A stretch of 8,051 nucleotides of DNA from assembly GCA_002428805.1 (NCBI GenBank), contig DIXX01000020.1:12344-20394 (forward strand), in the 5' to 3' direction. Positions within the stretch are counted from its first letter, which is position 1, and the number at the start of each line of letters is the position of its first letter. Of the stretch, positions 1 through 5,145 are shown one piece after another. This DNA is from Cetobacterium sp. UBA6069 (GTDB lineage Bacteria > Fusobacteriota > Fusobacteriia > Fusobacteriales > Fusobacteriaceae). The notes under the pieces are model-generated. The model saw nothing but the letters and a program-made list of their open reading frames with translations. It was not told where the DNA came from and searched no databases. Made by a program: the position numbers and the translations under genes.

Positions 1-668
1 TCTATAACTTCAGCTTCAGAATAAGCTACTTTATTATCAACAATGAACGGCTTTCCAGTTTCTTGCTCTAATTTATAAAGCATTAAAAGAAGAGCGCCAT
101 ATGCGTCTGTATCAAAAGCATAGTAATCATTTCCTAATTTCTCTCTAATAACTTTTGCTGAAGAGATCATCTCATCGAAGTTTTTAGGAACTGGTAAACC
201 AGCCTTAGTGTAAGTTGTTTCGTTTATATAGAAAACCTTTCCAGTCATTCCAACAGGAATAGCGTTTAGTTTTCCGTTAACACTACATTGTTCTAAAATA
301 TCAGCACTATAATTGCTAAGAGTTATAGTATCAGATAGTTTATTTAAATCGTAAAATCCAGTTCCATCTTTTGAAAAAAGATCGATCCAGTTCCAGTTGA
401 TTTGCATAACATCAGGTGCAGTATTTCCAATTATTTGAGTAGTTACTTTCTCTTGCCAACCACTCCATCCACCATATTCTCCTCTAACTTTGATATTAGG
501 ATGCTTTTCTTCAAATAGCTTTAGTGCTTCTAAAGTTCTTTTATGTCTATCGTCTCCGCCCCACCAAGACATTTTTAAGTTTACAACTTTAGAATTAGCC
601 AAAGTTATTGTTGGGTAGGCCATACCCACCGCAACAGAACTTAATAAAAGTAATTTTTTAAAATCCAT
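1..668 (-). CDS. ABC transporter solute-binding protein, family 1, TogB-like (partial, C-terminus off left edge)
   Basis: This is the periplasmic sugar-oligomer binding component of an ABC importer, probably for oligogalacturonides. The ATG at 666-668 has GGGAGGT seven bases upstream. The 222 visible residues begin with a Sec signal peptide: MDFKK, a hydrophobic run, and a likely cut after TITLA near residue 24. There is no lipobox cysteine, so a soluble periplasmic protein is expected rather than a lipoprotein. The mature start LKMSWWGGDDRHKRT, then FEEKHPNIKV, GEYGGWSGW and TQIIGNTAPDVMQINWNW, is the usual N-terminal lobe pattern of the UgpB/MalE-like family (COG1653). From memory, the WWGG..RH, GW and DVMQ.NW combination resembles TogB, the oligogalacturonide binder of Dickeya. 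About half of the normal length (about 415 residues) is missing because the window ends. It is transcribed divergently from the MATE gene and shares an operator-like element with the GH105 operon. It could instead pair with permeases beyond the left edge. The family call is firm; the substrate is inferred. Confidence 0.9.
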   Translation of the reverse strand, partial: MDFKKLLLLSSVAVGMAYPTITLANSKVVNLKMSWWGGDDRHKRTLEALKLFEEKHPNIKVRGEYGGWSGWQEKVTTQIIGNTAPDVMQINWNWIDLFSKDGTGFYDLNKLSDTITLSNYSADILEQCSVNGKLNAIPVGMTGKVFYINETTYTKAGLPVPKNFDEMISSAKVIREKLGNDYYAFDTDAYGALLLMLYKLEQETGKPFIVDNKVAYSEAEVI

Positions 669-727
669 AAACCTTACCTCCCGTATTATAAAAAAAAATT
701 GAAACTTGATCTGTAGTATGTTAACAT

Positions 728-741
728 TCTAGGATACAAGT
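728..741. promoter_or_regulatory. Operator-like element, copy 1 (TCTAGGATACAAGT)
   Basis: This 14-base element matches the near-palindromic element in front of the GH105 operon at 12 of 14 positions, including the uninterrupted core CTAGGATAC. It lies just downstream of the predicted transcription start of the solute-binding protein gene, where a bound repressor would block elongation. GntR/FCD regulators of uronate genes, such as UxuR and ExuR, bind palindromes centred on a GTATAC-like core, and the minus-strand reading ACTTGTATCCTAGA resembles that layout. That the GntR protein encoded nearby is the binder is inferred. Confidence 0.5.
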
Positions 742-744
742 TAA

Positions 745-758
745 AAGTGCTTACACTT
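745..758. repeat. Short inverted repeat AAGTG-CTTA-CACTT
   Basis: Two 5-base arms are separated by 4 bases, next to operator copy 1 and across the predicted transcription start of the solute-binding protein gene. This could be a second regulator site, but nothing identifies a binder, and such short AT-rich repeats also occur by chance. Confidence 0.3.
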
Positions 759-760
759 AA

Positions 761-789
761 AACATACCTCAAAAAATTAAAAAAGTCAA
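761..789 (-). promoter_or_regulatory. Probable sigma-70 promoter of the solute-binding protein gene
   Basis: On the minus strand a -35 box TTGACT (784-789) is followed after 17 bases by TATGTT (761-766, 4 of 6 matches to TATAAT). The -35 box and the T-tract after it (TTGACTTTTTT) are the same as in the GH105 operon promoter, which supports the call. Transcription would start near 753-755, leaving a leader of about 85 bases that contains the operator-like element at 728-741. Confidence 0.55.
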
Positions 790-800
790 ATTTTTATTAT

Positions 801-821
801 GAACTTTTCGAAAATAAGTTC
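801..821. repeat. Inverted repeat GAACTT-N9-AAGTTC upstream of the MATE gene
   Basis: Perfect 6-base arms (801-806 and 816-821) flank a centre that contains its own palindrome TTTTCGAAAA (805-814). The element ends 33 bases before the GTG start of the MATE gene, where it would fall in the leader or promoter of that gene. It could be an operator or a small hairpin. A TATTAT at 795-800 could be a -10 box, but no good -35 box sits at the right distance, so no promoter is claimed. Confidence 0.35.
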
Positions 822-841
822 TGAAATAGTATGAAACAACC

Positions 842-846
842 GGAGG
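842..846 (+). promoter_or_regulatory. Shine-Dalgarno site that selects the GTG start of the MATE gene
   Basis: GGAGG ends eight bases before the GTG at 855, which is ideal spacing. The in-frame ATG at 831 lies upstream of this site and has no ribosome-binding site of its own, so the longer reading would put the GGAGG inside the coding region. Confidence 0.75.
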
Positions 847-854
847 AAAACCAC

Positions 855-2189
855 GTGGATGAAGAAAAAGTTAGAGTTTATAAAACTACATGGAGTGATT
901 ACAAAAAACTATTTTTTTTAGCAGGACCAATAATTTTATCCAATTTTTTGCAAAACTTATATAATTTAGCTGATTCTTATTATATGGGAAAAATTGGAGG
1001 AGTAGAGTTAGCAACCTCATCATTTACAAGTCCAATAACACAGATGATAATAGGTGCTGGAAGTGGATTTGCAATTGGAGGAGGAATAATAATAAGTCAA
1101 TTAGTAGGAAAAGGAAGAAAAAAAGATGTTGTAAAAATAAATAGTCAATTATTAAGTATAAATCTATTTCTTTCAACAGCTATAATGTTACTGTCATTTT
1201 TATTTTGTAATCAAATTTTGAAGATTTCTGGAGCTAACGGTGAATTATTAGAAAAAAGTAGAATTTATATTAGGTTTATTTTTTTAACAATTCCTTTTAC
1301 TTTTATAATTTCAACATATATAACTATAAAAAATTCAAAAGGGAAAAGTATGCATCCCTTATATCTAATAGCTACTTCAACACTTGTAAACATAGTTTTA
1401 AATTCAATCTTTGTTAATAAATTAAAAATGGGGATATATGGAATTGGAATTGCAACCTTGATAGCAAATTTCTTATTGGGACTATATTGTATTTATGAAT
1501 TAAATAGAAAAAAAGAGATTCGAGTTGTATTTTTTAAAGTTCAAAAAGATATATTGTTTAGAATTGTAAGGCTAGGAATACCTTCCTCACTAACAACAAT
1601 AACTAATTCATTGAGTTTTATAATCATAAATATTTTTGTTGTAAAGTATGGAACTGAAGTTTTGGCAGCTTACGGAGTTGGGAATAGAATAAACAATATT
1701 GTTTATGTTTTAATAAATGGAATAGGAACAGCAGTTGCTATTTTGGTTGGGCAAAGTATTGGAGCAGGGGATGTAAGAAAAGCCAAAACAATTTTAAGAG
1801 CAGGAATAATATCGGGTTTATTTATAGGATTGGTATCAATAATAATTTTATTTTTAATTTTAAGTCCGGTAGTTGATATTTTTACAACTGATTCGGAAAT
1901 AAAGAGACATTCTATAAATTATTTAAAAATAATGCTTGTAAGTGTTATACCTTGGGCAATATTTCAATCGATAGCAGCTGTTTTTCAAGGAACAGGACAT
2001 ACAAAGTTTGGAATGTATTCACATTTTGGAAGAGTTTGGATATTTAGAGTTCCATTTATCTTATTTTTTGAAAAAATTATGAGGTTAAATGAATTTTCAA
2101 TTTGGTATTCAATGTTATTTAGTAATTTATTTGCATTGATATTTGCGATTATTCTTTACCAAAAGGTTGATTGGGAAAAAAGAGTTTAA
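855..2189 (+). CDS. MATE-family multidrug/toxin efflux transporter
   Basis: This is an inner-membrane antiporter of the MATE family, which exports cationic or hydrophobic compounds in exchange for Na+ or H+. The chosen GTG start gives 444 residues, normal for the family (about 440-460), with about twelve hydrophobic segments forming two six-helix halves. Family signs include the LAGPIILSNFLQNLYNLADSY stretch with the start of helix 1, GKIGGVELATSSF just after it, SQLVGKGRK at the first cytoplasmic loop, and the matching second-half patterns RLGIPSSLTT, AAYGVGNRINNI and VGQSIGAGDVRKAK. The last of these mirrors SQLVGKGRKKD, as expected from the internal duplication. The gene is alone, divergent from the solute-binding protein gene, and convergent with the GntR-family gene across a shared terminator. 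Nothing in the sequence shows its substrate. A link to pectin breakdown, for example export of plant phenolics, would be speculation. Confidence 0.92.
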   Translation: MDEEKVRVYKTTWSDYKKLFFLAGPIILSNFLQNLYNLADSYYMGKIGGVELATSSFTSPITQMIIGAGSGFAIGGGIIISQLVGKGRKKDVVKINSQLLSINLFLSTAIMLLSFLFCNQILKISGANGELLEKSRIYIRFIFLTIPFTFIISTYITIKNSKGKSMHPLYLIATSTLVNIVLNSIFVNKLKMGIYGIGIATLIANFLLGLYCIYELNRKKEIRVVFFKVQKDILFRIVRLGIPSSLTTITNSLSFIIINIFVVKYGTEVLAAYGVGNRINNIVYVLINGIGTAVAILVGQSIGAGDVRKAKTILRAGIISGLFIGLVSIIILFLILSPVVDIFTTDSEIKRHSINYLKIMLVSVIPWAIFQSIAAVFQGTGHTKFGMYSHFGRVWIFRVPFILFFEKIMRLNEFSIWYSMLFSNLFALIFAIILYQKVDWEKRV

Positions 2190-2193
2190 AAAA

Positions 2194-2226
2194 AGACCCG
2201 CTTTAGTTGCGGGTCTAATTTTTTAA
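2194..2226. terminator. Bidirectional rho-independent terminator
   Basis: A perfect 8-bp GC-rich stem, AGACCCGC (2194-2201) and GCGGGTCT (2209-2216), encloses a 7-base loop. On the plus strand it is followed by AA and then eight T (2219-2226). On the minus strand the A-run at 2188-2194 supplies a T-tract. It therefore serves both the MATE gene and the convergent GntR gene. The GntR stop codon (2215-2217) overlaps the right arm. Confidence 0.93.
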
Positions 2227-2907
2227 AAAGTAATTTGGGTATTTTTCAATAAGATAGCCAATTTTATTTTTAAAATTAGAAAGATGTTTATCAATCATAG
2301 CATCAACTTTATCAGTTTCACCATTTTTAATGATATTAATAATTTCTTTGTGTTGATCGAGAGTAGGAATAAGGTTAGTTTTTTCAATAGCATCTAAAAA
2401 CCTAACACGATCATAATGAGTACTAAGTGATTGGACAGCTTCCCAAACTCTCTCTTTCCCAACTTCTTTATAAATAATTCTGTGAAAATCATTGTCTAAA
2501 AAGAATAACTCAGTATGGTCTTCTTCAATTTGTGCAATGATATTTTGGAATTTTAAATTTTTTTCAAGCTCTTTAATTGATTGAGCAGAAAAATTTAGAG
2601 TAGCTAACTTTAAAACCTCTCTTTCAACAATTTTTCTCATAAAGAAAGCTTCTTCAACTAACTTCAAATCTATATAAGAAACGAAAGAGCCCTTTTGTGG
2701 ATATACATCCATAAGTCTTTCTTCTGAAAGCTTAACAACCGACTCTCTAATAGGAGTTCTACTAACTCCAAGTGTTTCTCCAATATCGGATTCACTGATT
2801 CCTGTTCCAGGTTGTATGTTAAGTATCATTATATTCGTTTTTAAAACTCTATATATAAAGTTTTTTGTATTTTCGCCAAATTGACGATTAACTTTTGATA
2901 AATTCAA
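2215..2907 (-). CDS. GntR-family transcription regulator, FadR/FCD subfamily
   Basis: This is a DNA-binding regulator that probably senses a uronate or a derived metabolite and controls the pectin genes. The 230-residue length is typical. The N-terminal winged helix-turn-helix (about residues 12-78) shows LNIQPGTGISESDIGETLGV followed by SRTPIRESVVKL, then the wing YPQKGSFVS. The C-terminal FCD domain (about 85-215) carries the metal-binding set: D138 and H142 in DNDFH, H186 in DQHKEI, and H208 in DKHLSNF. The start is TTG at 2905-2907, chosen because GGGAGGT lies at the right distance and no ATG fits. The C-terminus ends inside the terminator stem. The gene is divergent from the GH105 operon, a common place for a local regulator. 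UxuR, ExuR and LgoR belong to this subfamily, but the sequence alone does not decide which ligand it binds. Confidence 0.92.
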   Translation of the reverse strand: MNLSKVNRQFGENTKNFIYRVLKTNIMILNIQPGTGISESDIGETLGVSRTPIRESVVKLSEERLMDVYPQKGSFVSYIDLKLVEEAFFMRKIVEREVLKLATLNFSAQSIKELEKNLKFQNIIAQIEEDHTELFFLDNDFHRIIYKEVGKERVWEAVQSLSTHYDRVRFLDAIEKTNLIPTLDQHKEIINIIKNGETDKVDAMIDKHLSNFKNKIGYLIEKYPNYFLKN

Positions 2908-2913
2908 AATGCA

Positions 2914-2918
2914 CCTCC
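2914..2918 (-). promoter_or_regulatory. Shine-Dalgarno site that selects the TTG start of the GntR gene
   Basis: The minus strand reads GGAGG followed by six bases and then TTG at 2907-2905. No in-frame ATG or GTG lies within range, so this site is the main reason for accepting a TTG initiation codon. Confidence 0.75.
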
Positions 2919-2932
2919 CAAAGATTCCTTTG
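2919..2932. repeat. Inverted repeat CAAAG-ATTC-CTTTG in the GntR gene leader
   Basis: A 5-4-5 inverted repeat lies between the -10 box of the GntR gene and its ribosome-binding site. It has the same arm and spacer sizes as the operator-like element at 3097-3110, and its minus strand keeps AGGA and a CT in the same register (6 of 14 positions). It may be a weak autoregulatory site, but the similarity is slight. Confidence 0.25.
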
Positions 2933-2943
2933 TATTCTAATTT

Positions 2944-2972
2944 ATTATACCAGAAATATTAAAATGTGCAAA
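2944..2972 (-). promoter_or_regulatory. Probable promoter of the GntR gene (extended -10)
   Basis: The minus strand carries a perfect TATAAT (2944-2949) preceded by TGG, giving an extended -10 TGGTATAAT. A weaker -35 TTTGCA (2967-2972) stands 17 bases upstream. This leaves a leader of about 30 bases before the TTG start, so the regulator is probably expressed from its own promoter. Confidence 0.65.
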
Positions 2973-3066
2973 ATATTAATCAAATCCAAAATAATTACCA
3001 GCGCATAAACCTTACATTAAAGGGACATAAGATTCCATATAAAAACAAAAGACGCAATTTTAAAAT

Positions 3067-3086
3067 AAAAAAGTCTTGACTTTTTT
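3067..3086. repeat. Perfect inverted repeat AAAAAAGTC-TT-GACTTTTTT over the -35 region
   Basis: Nine-base arms (3067-3075 and 3078-3086) with a 2-base centre cover the -35 box of the GH105 operon promoter. It could be a factor-binding site or a by-product of an A-tract next to a TTGACT box. The SBP promoter shares only the TTGACT plus T-tract half, so conservation of the full palindrome is not supported within this window. Confidence 0.3.
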
Positions 3087-3104
3087 TAAAATGTTTACTA
3101 GGAT
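3076..3104 (+). promoter_or_regulatory. Probable sigma-70 promoter of the pectin catabolic operon
   Basis: TTGACT (3076-3081) is followed after 17 bases by TAGGAT (3099-3104, 4 of 6 matches to TATAAT), upstream of GH105. The non-consensus part of the -10 box coincides with the operator-like palindrome, as expected for a promoter tuned for repression. The leader to the start codon at 3137 would be about 25 bases. Confidence 0.6.
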
Positions 3105-3110
3105 ACTAGT
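3097..3110. promoter_or_regulatory. Operator-like palindrome, copy 2 (ACTAGGATACTAGT)
   Basis: Perfect 5-base arms ACTAG and CTAGT flank GATA, and the element covers the -10 box of the operon promoter. The core CTAGGATAC recurs upstream of the solute-binding protein gene. Its position argues for repression by steric block. The adjacent GntR/FCD protein is the obvious candidate binder: members of that subfamily acting on uronate genes use similarly sized palindromes. Binding is inferred and has not been shown. Confidence 0.6.
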
Positions 3111-3124
3111 GTAAAATAATTATG

Positions 3125-3129
3125 GGAGG
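3125..3129 (+). promoter_or_regulatory. Shine-Dalgarno site that selects the GH105 start
   Basis: GGAGG ends seven bases before the ATG at 3137. The in-frame ATG at 3122 overlaps the ribosome-binding site itself and cannot be served by it, so the shorter reading is preferred. Confidence 0.8.
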
Positions 3130-3136
3130 TAACATA

Positions 3137-4264
3137 ATGGATTGTATTAAATCAAGGTCAGAAAAATATATAACCGATTACTTAAAAAGCTATGAACCCT
3201 ATAAAGGAAAATGGTGTTATGAGGATGGATGTTTATTACAGGGAGCGATGTTATTATATAAAGCTACAGAAAATAAAAAATACCTAGAGTTTGTATATGA
3301 GTATCTTGAAGAGTTTATTGGGGAAAACGGAGTTATAAAGGGATACGATAAATCTGAGTTTAATATAGATAATATAAATGCAGGAAAGGTTTTATTTGAT
3401 GCTTATAATTTCACAAAGAATGAAAAATATAGAAAAGCCATAGAAAAGCTTCATGAACAAGTATTAGAGCATCCAAGAGTTCCACAAGGAAATTTTTGGC
3501 ACAAAAAAAGATATGAGAACCAAGTTTGGCTAGATGGATTATATATGGTTGAACCTTTTTATATAAGGTATGAAACAGAATTTAATGGAAAGAGAAACTA
3601 TGCTGATATATTCAAACATTTTGTAAATGTTAGAGAAAATATGTTTGATGAGAATAAAAAACTTCATTATCATGGATGGGATACCGCAAGAAAATGTAGT
3701 TGGGTAGTCCCAGAAACAGGGCTTTCTAAAAATTTTTGGTTGAGAGCAATCGGATGGCATTTAATGGCAATGGTTGATACGCTTGAATATATGTCTGAAG
3801 AGATATTCACTGAGTACAGAGGTCTTCAAATTTTATTTAAAGAAGCTGTGAAAGGGATTGATCAATATAGAGATTTGGAAAAAAATATGTGGTACCAAGT
3901 TGTTGATAAGCAAACTGAAAAAGGAAATTATTTAGAAACTTCAGGAAGTCTTATGGTTGCTTACTCGATGATGAAGGGTGCAAGATTAGGGTATATAAGT
4001 GAAAAATATGCTGAAATAGGAAAAAAAGCTTTTGAAGGGATATGTAAAGAATACTTAAAAGGTGAAGAGAACGGTAGCTTAGCTTTAGGTGGAATTTGCT
4101 TAGTAGCTGGGTTAGGTGGATTCAATGGAGAAAATAGAGATGGAAGCTACGAGTATTACCTTTCAGAACCAGTTGTAGAAGATGATGTTAAAGGTAGTGG
4201 AATTTTCCTAATGGCTTATAGTGAATATTTTTATTTAAATAACATAAAGGGATGTGATGAATAA
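3137..4264 (+). CDS. Glycoside hydrolase family 105, unsaturated rhamnogalacturonyl/uronyl hydrolase
   Basis: This enzyme hydrates and releases the 4,5-unsaturated uronic acid from the non-reducing end of oligomers made by pectin lyases. The product rearranges to 5-keto-4-deoxyuronate. The 375 residues match the single (alpha/alpha)6-barrel domain of the family. Visible signs are WCYEDGCLLQGAMLLY near the N-terminus, NIDNINAG with D78 (the counterpart of the substrate-binding Asp of YteR), QVWLDGLYMVEPFY with the likely catalytic D133, LHYHGWD (177-182), and NFWLRAIGWHLMAMVD (199-214). No signal peptide is present, so the enzyme acts in the cytoplasm after import. It is the first gene of the operon and its TAA overlaps the next ATG by one base (TAATG). 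Closely related GH105 enzymes act on rhamnogalacturonan, on homogalacturonan fragments or on other unsaturated glucuronides. The neighbours favour a pectin substrate, but the linkage cannot be fixed from sequence. Confidence 0.9.
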   Translation: MDCIKSRSEKYITDYLKSYEPYKGKWCYEDGCLLQGAMLLYKATENKKYLEFVYEYLEEFIGENGVIKGYDKSEFNIDNINAGKVLFDAYNFTKNEKYRKAIEKLHEQVLEHPRVPQGNFWHKKRYENQVWLDGLYMVEPFYIRYETEFNGKRNYADIFKHFVNVRENMFDENKKLHYHGWDTARKCSWVVPETGLSKNFWLRAIGWHLMAMVDTLEYMSEEIFTEYRGLQILFKEAVKGIDQYRDLEKNMWYQVVDKQTEKGNYLETSGSLMVAYSMMKGARLGYISEKYAEIGKKAFEGICKEYLKGEENGSLALGGICLVAGLGGFNGENRDGSYEYYLSEPVVEDDVKGSGIFLMAYSEYFYLNNIKGCDE

Positions 4265-5142
4265 TGAGAAGTAAAAAAATGAATGGATATTTATTTATAG
4301 CACCTTGGATAATAGGATTTTTAGTATTTACAGCTTATCCATTTGTATCTTCATTATGGCTAAGTTTTACAAATTATAACTTATTAAGTGCTCCAAAGTT
4401 TGTAGGTCTTTCGAATTATATAAAACTTTTTAATGATCCATTATTTATAAAAACTTTATCAAATACACTGAAATATGTTTTTATAACAGTTCCAATTAAA
4501 CTTGCTTTTGCATTGTTTATAGCAAATATTCTTAACTATAAATTAAAAGGAATAAACTTTTTTAGAACGGCTTACTATATTCCATCAATTTTAGGTGGAA
4601 GTGTTGCGATTGCTGTTTTATGGAGATTCTTATTTTCGGATCAAGGGTTAATAAATATAATAATCGGAGCCCTAGGATTTGAGTCTATATCATGGCTAGG
4701 GGATCCAAGATATGCACTGTTCACTGTAAGTCTTTTAAGAGCTTGGCAGTTTGGATCTGCAATGGTAATTTTCTTAGCGGCATTAAAAAATATTCCAGAG
4801 GAGCTGTATGAGTCTGCAAGAATTGAGGGAGCATCGAAAATGATGATGTTTTTCCATATAACTATTCCAATGATTTCACCAGTTATATTCTTTAACTTTA
4901 TTATGCAGTTAATTCAAGCATTCCAAGAGTTTAACGGTCCATATATTATAACAGGTGGAGGACCACTAAATTCAACAAAACTATTACCACTATTGATATA
5001 TGATAATGCATTTAACTATTATCAAATGGGTTATGCATCTGCAATATCATGGGTACTATTTATGATAATTATGGTGTTTACACTGTTCTCATTTAGAAGT
5101 CAAAAATATTGGGTACACTACTCTGATAGTGGGGAGGAGTAA
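4264..5142 (+). CDS. ABC sugar transporter permease, MalF/UgpA type (TogM-like)
   Basis: This is the first of two inner-membrane channel subunits of a carbohydrate importer of the CUT1 class. Its 292 residues contain about six membrane segments, the first at residues 8-30 after a short basic N-terminus (MRSKKMNGYLFIAPW). The cytoplasmic loop that docks to the ATPase is seen as NIPEELYESARIEGA (176-190) followed by ITIPMISP, the EAA motif of this family. Also typical are SFTNYNLL near residues 34-41 and FNGPYIITGGGPLNSTKLLPLLIY in the last third. The start codon overlaps the GH105 stop (TAATG), and AAGGGAT stands 11 bases upstream, a rather long spacing, so translation is probably coupled. It pairs with the next gene. 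The substrate is inferred to be oligogalacturonide from the flanking GH105 and GH28 genes. No ATPase gene lies in the window. Confidence 0.93.
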   Translation: MRSKKMNGYLFIAPWIIGFLVFTAYPFVSSLWLSFTNYNLLSAPKFVGLSNYIKLFNDPLFIKTLSNTLKYVFITVPIKLAFALFIANILNYKLKGINFFRTAYYIPSILGGSVAIAVLWRFLFSDQGLINIIIGALGFESISWLGDPRYALFTVSLLRAWQFGSAMVIFLAALKNIPEELYESARIEGASKMMMFFHITIPMISPVIFFNFIMQLIQAFQEFNGPYIITGGGPLNSTKLLPLLIYDNAFNYYQMGYASAISWVLFMIIMVFTLFSFRSQKYWVHYSDSGEE

Positions 5143-5145
5143 AAA

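Noticed and set aside
742..755. Catabolite-response (cre-like) site on the minus strand
   Set aside because: The match to the Bacillus consensus has at least two mismatches, including the central CG, and the presence of a CcpA-type regulator in this organism is unknown.
666..3015. Shared 12-mer CATAAACCTTAC at 666-677 and 3004-3015
   Set aside because: The first copy is the start region of the binding-protein gene. The second is followed on the minus strand by ATG CGC TGG TAA, so it opens no gene. A 12-mer repeat is expected by chance in an AT-rich window of this size.
2908..3136. Riboswitch or small RNA in the intergenic region
   Set aside because: Predicted leaders on both sides are only about 25-30 bases and no conserved riboswitch elements are visible; promoters and an operator explain the space.
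3539..3760. Minus-strand reading frame of 73 codons inside GH105
   Set aside because: It lies wholly inside a well-supported family gene and shows no recognisable protein pattern; treated as a shadow.
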